A stretch of 16,571 nt of DNA. It comes from Bacillota bacterium. GTDB taxonomy: Bacteria > Bacillota > Bacilli > Bacillales_A > Planococcaceae. A program made the position numbers and the translations under genes. This document shows, one piece after another, positions 1-7,220 of the stretch. The notes beneath the pieces were generated by a model. That model saw only the letters and a program-made list of their open reading frames with translations. It did not search any database and had not been told where the DNA came from. The stretch covers positions 1-16,571 of the forward strand of contig JAEXYZ010000121.1 of NCBI GenBank assembly GCA_023405135.1. The letters are read 5' to 3'. Position 1 is the stretch's first letter. The number at the start of each line of letters is the position of its first letter.

Positions 1-49
1 GCTCAACTACAGTTTGTTTGAATTCTTGATTATATTTTTTTTGACTCAT
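1..49 (-). CDS. IS3-family transposase OrfA, N-terminal fragment
   Basis: The first 16 codons of a gene running off the left edge. The peptide MSQKKYNQEFKQTVVE is the typical opening of IS3-family OrfA proteins (InsE type), where a basic N-terminus leads into the helix-turn-helix that binds the element's ends. A GAAAGGT ribosome binding site lies at 62-68 (complement), about 12 bases upstream of the ATG at 47-49. In this family OrfA is joined to the OrfB integrase by programmed frameshifting. Whether this copy is intact cannot be judged from 16 residues. Confidence 0.75.
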   Translation of the reverse strand, partial: MSQKKYNQEFKQTVVE

Positions 50-110
50 AATACGGACACGACCTTTCATTAGTTCAATTTTAATGACTTAACCAAGTTG
101 TGTCCATACA
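1..110 (-). mobile_element. Partial IS3-family insertion sequence (one end)
   Basis: The left edge holds one end of an insertion sequence whose body lies outside the window. Read on the minus strand, it would start at about position 110 with TGTATGGACACAACTTGG. That begins with TG, as IS3-family ends do, and leads after about 60 bases into the first transposase gene. The outer boundary is inferred from the TG tip and the gene distance; the other end and the target duplication cannot be seen. A GTGTCCATAC / GTATCCGGACAC-like inverted pair (about 100-109 and 51-60, imperfect) lies inside the end. Confidence 0.65.
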
Positions 111-568
111 TCTATACTACAATCATATGTATAAAAAGAAATTGATATAAAATAAACACTTTGTTTTCAATAGACGTTATTAAGTTAATTATCAATATTA
201 TATTCTGATAATTTCGATACTTTTATTATTAAATAATTTTTAGGAAAATACAACCATTAATTTTATAAAAAATTTAATAGTAATAGATTTATAATATTGT
301 AAATCGTTAATATTACTGAGTTTTTTTATTATTAATAGGCGGATTTAATTCTGAGGAAATTTTTTTGTTCGTTTTGTTCATTAAGTTATTTATTATAATC
401 AAATATTATATTGAGTGTTATTAGAGTATGTTTCGTAAATTAAAAGTTAACTAAGTTATTAATTTTTTATCAATTTAAAATTAGGTTAATTAAATAATTT
501 TGTTGTTTTATTGTTATAATACAGTTAGTTGTGCAATTTTTCTTTAAGAATTGAAATTATAAGATAGG
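111..568. other. Very AT-rich non-coding stretch
   Basis: About 460 bases between the insertion sequence end and the first gene. No open frame with a ribosome binding site is visible on either strand, and I see no tRNA or hairpin-plus-T-run. It is visibly richer in A and T than the rest of the window, with runs such as TTAAGTTATT recurring. The only site I can support is the extended -10 promoter near its right end. Confidence 0.6.
512..520 (+). promoter_or_regulatory. Extended -10 promoter of the 569 gene
   Basis: TGTTATAAT is a perfect sigma-A -10 hexamer (515-520) with the TG extension. No good -35 lies 16-18 bases upstream, which extended -10 promoters tolerate. The predicted transcription start, about 527, leaves a leader of some 40 bases. 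Confidence 0.5.
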
Positions 569-1078
569 ATGAATATTATTATCAACGATCGAAAAAAACG
601 TTTAAGAGAGTTATTAGAAAAGCAAAAACAAAAATCGAGAGTAGAGCAAGAGAAAAAAGATTTTGAAATGGTTCTAGATGAAGTAAATAAGTTATTTCCA
701 AATATTGATGATCAAGTCGAGGTAGATATTTTAACTAAAGAGGATTCTGAAAAAATCATTGATAATTTATTTAAAGAGTTTCCTTTTTGTAATAGTGGAA
801 TTGATTGGCAGTTAATGTATTGTAAATCTATATTTTCCAATTTTATTGATTATGAAAGTGCATTAGCAGAACTATTAATTAAAAACTTTAACGTAAACAA
901 TGAAATATGTTATATTATCGATCTTAACTATCAACATGTTATTAAAACAAAATTAATTACTATTGTTCATAGAATCGAAGAGGTCAGAACTTGGGACCGA
1001 TATATTTACTCGCCTAAAATTAAACTAGTCATAGAATTTCCTTCGAACGATATAGCCGTTGGATGGAAAGAAAAATAA
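569..1078 (+). CDS. Hypothetical protein, possibly immunity-like
   Basis: A 169-residue acidic, soluble protein with no signal peptide or membrane segment. Residues 7-32 are a highly charged, probably coiled-coil helix rich in Lys, Arg and Glu (RKKRLRELLEKQKQK). The C-terminal half alternates hydrophobic and aromatic residues and ends in a beta-rich TWDRYIYSPKIKLVIEF stretch. That layout, and the charged N-terminal helix, loosely recall YxiF-like and contact-toxin immunity proteins of Bacillus, but I see no diagnostic motif and no toxin gene nearby. The start is uncertain because the only ribosome binding site, ATAGG, directly abuts the ATG. The gene stands alone between very AT-rich DNA next to an insertion sequence and a shared terminator, which would suit a horizontally acquired gene. 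Confidence 0.6.
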   Translation: MNIIINDRKKRLRELLEKQKQKSRVEQEKKDFEMVLDEVNKLFPNIDDQVEVDILTKEDSEKIIDNLFKEFPFCNSGIDWQLMYCKSIFSNFIDYESALAELLIKNFNVNNEICYIIDLNYQHVIKTKLITIVHRIEEVRTWDRYIYSPKIKLVIEFPSNDIAVGWKEK

Positions 1079-1079
1079 T

Positions 1080-1115
1080 ACCCTGATTATCCCGAAAAAG
1101 GGAATCAGGGTTATT
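1080..1115. terminator. Bidirectional rho-independent terminator
   Basis: ACCCTGATT (1080-1088) pairs perfectly with AATCAGGGT (1103-1111), and TCCC/GGGA extends the stem towards a GAAAAA loop. A T-rich tract follows on both strands (TTATTTT on plus, TATTATTTTT on minus). It sits between two convergent genes and can end both transcripts. Confidence 0.85.
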
Positions 1116-1117
1116 TT

Positions 1118-2083
1118 CTAATCAATTCTTTTTTCATTTAGTAGATCGCTAACGGTGCCTAATTGATATCCTTTTCCTTTTATTTCCGTAATCATTGATT
1201 CAATTCCTTCAGCGACAGGTTTTGTCGGATGCATTAAAACCATTGAACCATTTTCTACTTTTGACACGACTCGATTAACCATTTCTGAAGTTGCAGGCTT
1301 TTTCCAATCAACCGTATCAACTGTCCATAAAATTGTTTTCATATTAAGTTGGTCTGCTACTTGAATTGTTGTTTCATTAAAGCTTCCACTTGGTGGAGCG
1401 AACCATTTTGTCTTTAAACCTAAAGTTTTTTCAATGACATCATTAGTCTTTTTCAATTCTTCTGTTGTTTCAGCCATTGATTTTTTTTGAAGATCCGGAT
1501 GGCTATAAGCATGATTTCCAATTTCATGACCACCATCTTTAATCGACTTTGCTAAATCTGGATTCTTTTTTACCCAACTGCCATCTAAGAAAAAAGTAGC
1601 CTTCGTTTGATGTTCTTTTAAAACTTTTAAAATCGTTGGGATATATTCATTCCCCCAAGCCACATTAATTAAAAAGGCTACCATAGGTTTTTCTGGATTG
1701 CCCTTATAAATTGGTTGTGGATCTAAATCATCTAAATGAGTAGTTGGTGGAATTTCCTTAAAAACGATTTTGCTTTCATCGAATTTCCCTTTTTTCTTCA
1801 TCTTTTTATAACTTGCTTCAACATCTACTTCTAGCCCATTATATCCAGGGATGGCTTTCCAAACTTGATCGACTTTTGCATCAATCGGTTCAATTTTATG
1901 TTGTTCACTGTATGTTTGAATTTGTTTATAAAGTTCATCTTTCTCAATTCTTGATGAAATGATAAAGTCCTCATCATTTTTTGTATGTGGAGCCATTGCT
2001 TCATATGGAGCAGTATAAAGACCAAATGTAAAAAGAAGTAGACTAGAAAACAATATAAGAAAACTAATATTTTTTCGTTTCAT
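1118..2083 (-). CDS. YlxY-like polysaccharide deacetylase family protein
   Basis: A 321-residue secreted or membrane-anchored protein: hydrophobic signal/anchor at residues 6-22, a charged linker, and a NodB-type domain from about residue 132. The sequence VAFLINVAWGNEYIP and the length match the YlxY branch of the PdaB-like family, which is restricted to spore formers. The metal-ligand motif HAYSH (His191, His195), the IL-W-T-V-D strand with D259-W260, and MVLMHP with His285 are present. The usual TFDDG motif is replaced by LINVAWG (Asn140 where the catalytic Asp is expected), and the usual R-x-P-P-Y-G reads APPSGSF without the Arg. Peptidoglycan deacetylation may therefore be weak or lost. 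A good AGGGAGAT binding site precedes the ATG. In B. subtilis ylxY sits beside pnpA; here the gene is elsewhere, so it may be a paralogue. Confidence 0.85.
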   Translation of the reverse strand: MKRKNISFLILFSSLLLFTFGLYTAPYEAMAPHTKNDEDFIISSRIEKDELYKQIQTYSEQHKIEPIDAKVDQVWKAIPGYNGLEVDVEASYKKMKKKGKFDESKIVFKEIPPTTHLDDLDPQPIYKGNPEKPMVAFLINVAWGNEYIPTILKVLKEHQTKATFFLDGSWVKKNPDLAKSIKDGGHEIGNHAYSHPDLQKKSMAETTEELKKTNDVIEKTLGLKTKWFAPPSGSFNETTIQVADQLNMKTILWTVDTVDWKKPATSEMVNRVVSKVENGSMVLMHPTKPVAEGIESMITEIKGKGYQLGTVSDLLNEKRID

Positions 2084-2147
2084 TTTTATCTCCCTTGTAA
2101 GAAGTAAGTAAAATGTTAACTAGACGACGTGTAATTTCATTAAATAT

Positions 2148-2173
2148 CTGATAATTCATCAGTCTAGTATAAT
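2148..2173 (+). promoter_or_regulatory. Candidate promoter with overlapping inverted repeat
   Basis: A perfect TATAAT lies at 2168-2173, with a weak -35 region. CTGAT (2148-2152) and ATCAG (2158-2162) form an inverted repeat exactly where the -35 should be, so a regulator could sit there. The direction points away from the deacetylase gene towards the terminator at 2248-2280, with no coding sequence between. Confidence 0.3.
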
Positions 2174-2247
2174 TAAGTTTTCCCACCTAATAACGAATTA
2201 TGAATAGATGTTTCAAGTGAATTGCAAAAAATCCAGATCATATCCAG

Positions 2248-2280
2248 AAAGCTATATTCTCTTGTGGAGTATAGCTTTTT
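2248..2280 (+). terminator. Rho-independent terminator without an upstream gene
   Basis: AAAGCTATA (2248-2256) pairs perfectly with TATAGCTTT (2270-2278), with CTC/GAG possibly closing the loop, and T's continue to 2280. The T-run is on the plus strand only. No plus-strand gene lies between 1079 and here, so it may end a short RNA or insulate the sigma factor gene. ATCCAGA occurs twice just upstream (2231-2237 and 2242-2248). Confidence 0.6.
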
Positions 2281-2317
2281 CGTTTACCCCACTAACAGAA
2301 TAAAAATTAACTAAAAA

Positions 2318-2346
2318 TGTGACGAGTTTATTTTTATTTACGTCTA
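2318..2346 (+). promoter_or_regulatory. ECF-type promoter of the sigma/anti-sigma operon
   Basis: TGTGAC (2318-2323) and CGTCTA (2341-2346) are separated by 17 bases. Bacillus ECF sigma factors typically recognise TGAAAC-like -35 and CGTC-type -10 elements at this spacing. It lies just upstream of an ECF sigma gene, so autoregulation is the simple reading. Confidence 0.65.
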
Positions 2347-2371
2347 AGTATATAGAAAAGGAGTGACAACT

Positions 2372-2887
2372 TTGGAACAAGAGGAATTAGCTTTATGGTT
2401 TGATGACTATGGCGAGTCGATTCTAACCTACATACTTTTAATGGTAAGAGATTATCAACAAGCAGAAGATTTAACACAGGAAACTTTTCTTAAAGCATTT
2501 AAACATAAACAACAATTTAAGCAAGAAGCTTCAGTAAAAACGTGGTTATTTTCAATTGCCCATAATGTAACGAAAGATTATTTTCGGAAAAAACATCCTC
2601 TGCAACATTATTTAGGATTAACAATGGTAGAAAAGGACTATGAACCATTACCTGAGCAAATTTTGACAATGAACTTTCAAACTGAACAATTATATCGAGC
2701 TATACAGCAATTAAAGCCTTCCTATAAACATGTGATTATTTTAAGGAAATTAAAAGAATTTTCAACAGCTGAAACAGCACTCGTTTTAAACTGGTCGGAA
2801 AGTAAAGTGAAAATGACTTTAAAGAGGGCATTAGTTGAACTAAAGGATGAATTGATCAAAGGGGGGAATACGATTGAAATTCTTTGA
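2372..2887 (+). CDS. ECF-subfamily RNA polymerase sigma factor
   Basis: 171 residues, the usual size for a group IV sigma factor with only regions 2 and 4. Region 2 is clear: DYQQAEDLTQETFLKAF, then the -10 recognition segment KTWLFSIAHNVTKDYFRKK. Region 4 is LKPSYKHVIILRKLKEFS followed by a helix-turn-helix ending in SESKVKMTLKRAL. I place the start at TTG 2372, eight bases after AAAGGAG; the GTG at 2363 lies inside that binding site and would add only three residues. The stop overlaps the next gene by 14 bases, the normal coupling between an ECF factor and its anti-sigma. Which promoters it serves beyond its own is unknown. Confidence 0.93.
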   Translation: MEQEELALWFDDYGESILTYILLMVRDYQQAEDLTQETFLKAFKHKQQFKQEASVKTWLFSIAHNVTKDYFRKKHPLQHYLGLTMVEKDYEPLPEQILTMNFQTEQLYRAIQQLKPSYKHVIILRKLKEFSTAETALVLNWSESKVKMTLKRALVELKDELIKGGNTIEIL

Positions 2888-3923
2888 TGAGCAATTTAGG
2901 GAATTGGAAGAACAATTAAAAATAAAAGACACATCGATAGTACAGCTAAGAGGAAAAATTTTGCACAGTACTCATAAAAGTAAATCTACCAATAGAAGAA
3001 GGTATGTATTTATTACTGCAGCAGTTTGTTTTCTATTTTTAATTACTTCACCATTTTATTCAACAACGATGGCGAGCATAGCTGCAAAAATATTACCAAT
3101 CTCTATTACTCCTAGTTTTTCAGATGGTCATTATAATCCGGATTTAACATCCCAACTATTTGAATTAGTTGAAAAAGAAGGATACACTGTAAATTCTGTC
3201 GGGATCACACCATCTCCTTATACAATTGAAGTTTCAATCTTTTTAAAAGATTCAACATTAAAACAAGCATCAGATGCTCTTGGACCAATCATTACAAATT
3301 ATTTATTAGAAAATGGTTATGACAAATATGAATTAAAGTTTACAAAGGCAATGGAGTTCAAGCGAGAAGATGATATGGAAGAGACAACTAATCTTTATGA
3401 CCATGTACGGGAGATTGTAAAAGAAGTATTCGCATCTTATGGATATGCAGAGGAAGCGGAATACGAATTAGCAGGCTTGAAAAATGGATGGTTTTCTAGC
3501 ATTGTTACAATTGATATGCCAGATCATATAAATGAGTCAGAAAAAATTATTTCGGATATTAAGAAAGAATTTGAGGCACAAAAATTAGATATTAAAGACG
3601 TGGAAGTAACGACATTTAATCTTGAGCATCGTAAGCAAGATAATCGATGGGCATATATTGTATCAGACATTTACAATGGAATGGCAGGTAAATCTACTTA
3701 TCAACTTACAGGGGTATCATATAAAGTGAGGAAGGGACATTCATATGTTTCATTAAAAACGGATTTTGAGGAAAAACCTTCTGAAGAGATTATTCAAGAA
3801 ATCGAACTGGCTATTAAAGACTATTTAGTATTACCAGAAATAAAAGAACAAATTCAAAATGATGATTATACTATTCAATTGCTATTAAAGAATGGACAAT
3901 CCTTTATAAAGATAACAAAATAA
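2874..3923 (+). CDS. Probable membrane anti-sigma factor (DUF4030-like)
   Basis: 349 residues with one membrane segment at about 44-66 after a basic stretch (RRRYVF), giving a 43-residue cytoplasmic head and a 280-residue external part. The short cytoplasmic head would hold the sigma factor; no zinc-binding HxxxCxxC motif is present, so it is not a ZAS-type anti-sigma. The external part seems to contain repeated alpha/beta units; related stretches occur near residues 98-140, 214-255 and 285-330. This build resembles the DUF4030-type partners of ECF factors in the B. cereus group, though I cannot confirm the family. Translation starts at TTG 2874, seven bases after AAAGGGGGG, inside the sigma gene. 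The anti-sigma role is inferred from the overlap and topology. Confidence 0.75.
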   Translation: MKFFDEQFRELEEQLKIKDTSIVQLRGKILHSTHKSKSTNRRRYVFITAAVCFLFLITSPFYSTTMASIAAKILPISITPSFSDGHYNPDLTSQLFELVEKEGYTVNSVGITPSPYTIEVSIFLKDSTLKQASDALGPIITNYLLENGYDKYELKFTKAMEFKREDDMEETTNLYDHVREIVKEVFASYGYAEEAEYELAGLKNGWFSSIVTIDMPDHINESEKIISDIKKEFEAQKLDIKDVEVTTFNLEHRKQDNRWAYIVSDIYNGMAGKSTYQLTGVSYKVRKGHSYVSLKTDFEEKPSEEIIQEIELAIKDYLVLPEIKEQIQNDDYTIQLLLKNGQSFIKITK

Positions 3924-3983
3924 GTTAAAAGATTGTAGGATTGATTGACAAATCAATTCAAACGGTAGCTAACAACATTATAG

Positions 3984-4008
3984 GTGGGGAAAATGTTCCC
4001 CACTTTTT
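3984..4008 (+). terminator. Rho-independent terminator of the sigma operon
   Basis: GTGGGGA (3984-3990) pairs perfectly with TCCCCAC (3997-4003) around a six-base loop, then TTTTT. It lies 60 bases after the anti-sigma stop. The minus strand lacks a T-run, so it serves the plus strand mainly. Confidence 0.9.
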
Positions 4009-4022
4009 GTAGATTAAATTGA

Positions 4023-4622
4023 TCAGAATAAACCGATTAAAAGATAAATGGCAGTTCCCCAAATAAATAAGGCTGAGCATTTGTTGAAAATGTTCATTAA
4101 ACCGCCTTTACCATCCAAGTTCTTTATAATTGAACCTGCTACTGTTAACCCGAAAAACCAAATCCAAGACACTGCAATACAAGCTAGAGTAAATAAAATT
4201 TGTTCCATTCCTACATATTTTAATGCACTTGTCCCAATAACACCTACAATATCTAATATTGCATGTGGATTTAAAAATGACACTGATAATGCAAAAAGTA
4301 TTTGCTGCTTTTTTGGTAATGCGTTCTTCGTATCAGTTGTTGGTTCAGATCGCCAAATAGTATAGCCCATATAAAGTAAAAAGAAAATCCCGATAATGAT
4401 TAGGCTAAGTCTTAACCAATCAAATTGTAAAACGATTATAGATAATCCAAAAATGGCTAATAGGATTAAAAGTGTATCGCACAATGCGGCTGTTATAGTT
4501 GCAGGAAGTGCTCGAATTAGGTTTGGTTGAGTAGCACCTTGCGAAAAAACAAACACGTTTTGAACTCCTAAAGGTAAAATAAGACCAAATGCTAAAATAA
4601 CTCCATGAACAATGGCTTCCAT
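4023..4622 (-). CDS. LysE/ArgO-family amino acid exporter
   Basis: 199 residues with about six membrane segments, the normal size of LysE/RhtB transporters, which export amino acids from the cytoplasm by proton exchange. The family motif near the first helix reads LILPLGVQNVFVFSQG (usual form LGPQNAFVLRQG), and the second signature is SFLNPHAILDIVGVIG (usual form LNPHxxLD). It is closer to the LysE/ArgO branch than to RhtB. The ribosome binding site is modest (AGAGAG). It is divergent from a MocR-type regulator 99 bases away, an arrangement that usually means the regulator controls the transporter in response to an amino acid or amine. The substrate (lysine, arginine or another) cannot be read from the sequence. 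Confidence 0.88.
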   Translation of the reverse strand: MEAIVHGVILAFGLILPLGVQNVFVFSQGATQPNLIRALPATITAALCDTLLILLAIFGLSIIVLQFDWLRLSLIIIGIFFLLYMGYTIWRSEPTTDTKNALPKKQQILFALSVSFLNPHAILDIVGVIGTSALKYVGMEQILFTLACIAVSWIWFFGLTVAGSIIKNLDGKGGLMNIFNKCSALFIWGTAIYLLIGLF

Positions 4623-4645
4623 TTAATCAACTCTCTTTCAATAAC

Positions 4646-4660
4646 TATCATACTATGATA
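4646..4660. promoter_or_regulatory. Palindrome with divergent -10 elements
   Basis: TATCATA (4646-4652) and TATGATA (4654-4660) are a perfect inverted repeat around one C, in the gap between the divergent exporter and regulator genes. Each arm reads TATGAT, one mismatch from the -10 consensus, on opposite strands. Neither has a good -35 at 16-18 bases, as expected of promoters needing an activator. A regulator bound here would affect both genes. Confidence 0.45.
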
Positions 4661-4680
4661 AAACTAAAAGAAAACAGCCA

Positions 4681-4706
4681 ATTGGGTGGTTTTATATCCA
4701 TCCAAT
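4681..4706. promoter_or_regulatory. Imperfect inverted repeat before the MocR gene
   Basis: ATTGGGTGG (4681-4689) and CCATCCAAT (4698-4706) match in 8 of 9 positions around an eight-base spacer. It ends 15 bases before the chosen ATG at 4722 and could be an operator or an mRNA hairpin close to the ribosome binding site AGGGGT. Confidence 0.35.
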
Positions 4707-4721
4707 TTAGGGGTAGATGAA

Positions 4722-6140
4722 ATGAAATGGAAACCAAATCGTCAGTCTCATTTAACGATTCAGGAGCAAATTGTAGATTGGATTAAATCTCGTATTGAAT
4801 GTGGAGATTGGCATGTCGGAACAAAAATTCCAACACAACGTCAACTAGCAATGCAATTTAATGTGAATCGCAGTACTATTCAACTAGCCATTGATGAATT
4901 AAAGGCAGATGGTTTACTTGAATCAAAAATAGGGTCTGGCGTTTTTGTTGCCAATAATTCATGGAATGTTCTATTAAATAAATCTCAACCGAATTGGCAG
5001 CATCAGATTGAATCAAGTATTCATAAACCAAATTATCATACGATTCAACTTATAAACGAATATGAGCAATATGACCATATCATTCGGCTTGGAACAGGTG
5101 AATTATCGCCAGAATTACTCCCAACAAAACAAATTGAAAAGTCTTTAAAAGAAATTACTCTCGAGCCAAAAGCAATTGGGTATTCATCTCCTCAAGGAAG
5201 TGAAAAGCTAAGGGAAATATTATGTAACTATTTAAAAAAGCGCGGTATATATACGTCGCCTGAAAATATTCTGATTGTTTCAGGAGCCCTCCAAGCACTT
5301 CAATTAATTGCAGTTGGATTATTAGAAGAGGGATCGATTGTTTTCCACGAACAACCATCCTATTTGAATTCTATACATCCATTTCAGTCTGCCGGAATGC
5401 GTATGGTTTCAATTTTGCGCAATACAGAGTTGACTGCTAATTTGAGAGCCATAAAAAGAAAAAGACAATCATTATTTTATTGTGTCCCAACATTACATAA
5501 TCCTACTGGGTATAACTGGAGCATTGAAGAAAAGAAAGACTTATATGACACTTGCAATGAATTACAGATTCCCATTATTGAAGATGATGTTTACCACGAA
5601 TTGTTATTCGACAATTCTTCACTGGCTATAAAGGCTTTTGATACATTGGGACAAGTTCTTTATATTGGCAGTGTCTCTAAAACGTTAAGCCCAGGTCTCC
5701 GTATCGGATGGGTTGTAGCACCAACACAAGTAATTGAGCGATTAGCTGATATTAAAATGCAAACGGACTATGGTTCAAGTGCCTTTTCTCAAGAAATAGT
5801 GGCGCACTGGATTTCAACAGGTATATACGAAAAACATTTAGAAAATCTACGTGAACAATTGAAGAATCGAGCTACTTTTGTTGAAACGGTTTTAGAGCAA
5901 CATTTTAAAAACATTGCTACATGGAAAAAATCAGAAGGTGGATTTTACATTTGGTTAAAATTCAATGAGCCAATTGTAAATAAAAGTTTATTTCTAAAGC
6001 TTCTTCAACAAAATGTTTTAATTAATCCAGGGTATATTTATGACTCTAACGATTTACACCATATCCGACTTTCTTACGCCTATGCTTCTCTAGAGGAATT
6101 GAAAGTAGGATTGGAAATATTACTAGAACTAAGCACGTAA
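4722..6140 (+). CDS. MocR-type regulator (GntR head, aminotransferase body)
   Basis: 472 residues. Residues about 1-80 form a GntR winged helix (QEQIVDWIKSRIECGDW, then PTQRQLAMQFNVNRSTIQ and SGVFV). Residues about 110-472 form a fold type I aminotransferase domain with a pyridoxal phosphate pocket: NPTG at 260-263, the EDDVY motif near 288, and the Schiff-base lysine in SVSKTLSPGLRIGW (Lys320). All residues needed to hold the cofactor are present. Family members (GabR, PdxR) sense an amine, amino acid or B6 vitamer through this pocket. The start is ATG 4722, seven bases after AGGGGT; the in-frame GTG at 4686 lacks a binding site. Its divergent neighbour is a LysE-type exporter, which it probably regulates. 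Confidence 0.92.
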   Translation: MKWKPNRQSHLTIQEQIVDWIKSRIECGDWHVGTKIPTQRQLAMQFNVNRSTIQLAIDELKADGLLESKIGSGVFVANNSWNVLLNKSQPNWQHQIESSIHKPNYHTIQLINEYEQYDHIIRLGTGELSPELLPTKQIEKSLKEITLEPKAIGYSSPQGSEKLREILCNYLKKRGIYTSPENILIVSGALQALQLIAVGLLEEGSIVFHEQPSYLNSIHPFQSAGMRMVSILRNTELTANLRAIKRKRQSLFYCVPTLHNPTGYNWSIEEKKDLYDTCNELQIPIIEDDVYHELLFDNSSLAIKAFDTLGQVLYIGSVSKTLSPGLRIGWVVAPTQVIERLADIKMQTDYGSSAFSQEIVAHWISTGIYEKHLENLREQLKNRATFVETVLEQHFKNIATWKKSEGGFYIWLKFNEPIVNKSLFLKLLQQNVLINPGYIYDSNDLHHIRLSYAYASLEELKVGLEILLELST

Positions 6141-6161
6141 AAATTATAAATTCATCAAATT

Positions 6162-6194
6162 AAGCGTTGATCTATAAGGGATTAACGCTTTTTT
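6162..6194 (+). terminator. Rho-independent terminator of the MocR gene
   Basis: AAGCGTT (6162-6168) pairs with AACGCTT (6184-6190); G-U and further pairs extend the stem to about 11 bp. Six T's follow. Confidence 0.85.
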
Positions 6195-6270
6195 CTTTAA
6201 CATTGAACATACATGACAACTTGAAACTTTTTCATTTTATTAACTATTTAAAACCTCTTACCTTCATTTT

Positions 6271-6299
6271 TTTACCACTTATCAGGAATAGGGTAAATT
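6271..6299 (+). promoter_or_regulatory. Possible promoter of the LytTR operon
   Basis: TTTACC (6271-6276) and TAAATT (6294-6299) lie 17 bases apart, each matching four of six consensus positions. TTTACC also forms an inverted pair with GGTAAA (6292-6297), and TTACC recurs at 6258-6262 in direct orientation. A weak promoter with operator-like repeats would suit a regulated operon, but the support is modest. Confidence 0.3.
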
Positions 6300-6344
6300 T
6301 TGTAAAAACGTATGTTACTATATGAACAAGGGAAGGAGGCACCT

Positions 6345-6794
6345 ATGAAAATCCAATTAATCATTGATGAAAAATTTCAAGAAACAGAAGTTCAAATTTG
6401 TGCAAAGGAATATAACGACCAAATTGAACGATTGATGAAACAACTGCAATTAGCACAAAAGGTTACCGTACTTGATGGTTACTTACAGCAGGAAATTCAT
6501 ATGCTCAAAATCAAAGATATTTATTTTATTTACGCAGAAGGTTCAAAGGTTTATTTACAAACGACAGAGCATGAATTTGAATCGAAACGAAAGCTATATG
6601 AACTAGAAGAGATGTTATCAAATGATTTTGTTCGAGTGAGTAAATCAACCCTCGTTAATATTGATAAAATTGCCTCTATTCAAATGGGACGTATTGGTTC
6701 AACAGAAATTGTTTTAGATGATGAATCATCTGTCCATGTAAGTCGCAAATATTTAAAAGAATTGAAAAGCCGTCTAGGTATCGGGAGGGATTAA
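6345..6794 (+). CDS. LytTR-family DNA-binding regulator
   Basis: 149 residues with no receiver domain. Residues about 1-45 are an N-terminal extension; residues about 46-145 are a LytTR domain, recognisable from IKDIYFIYAEGSKVYLQT, the Y-x-L-E-E-M-L segment, FVRVSKSTLVNIDKI and the final SRKYLKELKSRLG. LytTR domains bind paired 9-bp direct repeats. The start is ATG 6345, after an excellent GGAAGGAGG; an upstream ATG at 6312 has no binding site. The next gene, a DUF3021 membrane protein, begins one base after the stop. This pairing matches the LytTR regulatory systems of streptococci, where the membrane protein holds the regulator inactive. It probably controls its own operon, including the ABC exporter. 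Confidence 0.92.
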   Translation: MKIQLIIDEKFQETEVQICAKEYNDQIERLMKQLQLAQKVTVLDGYLQQEIHMLKIKDIYFIYAEGSKVYLQTTEHEFESKRKLYELEEMLSNDFVRVSKSTLVNIDKIASIQMGRIGSTEIVLDDESSVHVSRKYLKELKSRLGIGRD

Positions 6795-6795
6795 A

Positions 6796-7218
6796 ATGGC
6801 CAAAATTCTACGATTCTCAGTTATTGGAATTCTCATTAGTTTAAGTTCATCTTATACAATACTAACACTAAATATTTTAGCTATTCCTAATGCCTCAGTA
6901 ACAGGGAAGGAATTACTTGAGCAAGTTATAATAGCGGTCCTTCTCGGCATTATGATAGGATTGATTTCACTAATTTTTGAAATAGAGAGTTTAAATTTTA
7001 GTGGGCAATTATTTATTCATTTTATAGTCGTTATAATTTGCGTGTTAGTAGCAGGGTATTTTGGAGATTGGTATGACTTTGCAAAAAAGAGCACAGTAGT
7101 AAGTTTATTCATTTCTATCTTAGTTATTTACATCATTACGTGGGGAATTATTTTGTTACTTCAAAAGCGTGACATAGAAGAAATAAATCGGATTATTCAA
7201 AATAGGAGGAAGAACTGA
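6796..7218 (+). CDS. DUF3021 membrane protein, likely partner of LytTR
   Basis: 140 residues with four predicted membrane segments (about 5-28, 41-63, 70-91, 100-124) and a basic C-terminal tail (NRIIQNRRKN). Size, four-helix plan and position directly after a LytTR gene are typical of DUF3021 proteins. By analogy with streptococcal LytTR/membrane pairs it should restrain the regulator at the membrane, but the signal it senses is unknown. The ribosome binding site GGGAGGG overlaps the end of the LytTR gene, so the two are translationally coupled. Confidence 0.85.
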   Translation: MAKILRFSVIGILISLSSSYTILTLNILAIPNASVTGKELLEQVIIAVLLGIMIGLISLIFEIESLNFSGQLFIHFIVVIICVLVAGYFGDWYDFAKKSTVVSLFISILVIYIITWGIILLLQKRDIEEINRIIQNRRKN

Positions 7219-7220
7219 TA

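Noticed and set aside
4048..4365. Open frame on the plus strand opposite the LysE-type exporter.
   Set aside because: No ribosome binding site, and its peptide has no family features, while the minus strand encodes a clear transporter.
6195..6344. LytTR binding-site pair upstream of the LytTR operon.
   Set aside because: ATTAACTAT (6239-6247) fits the inverted consensus loosely, but no second copy lies at the required 12-13 base gap.
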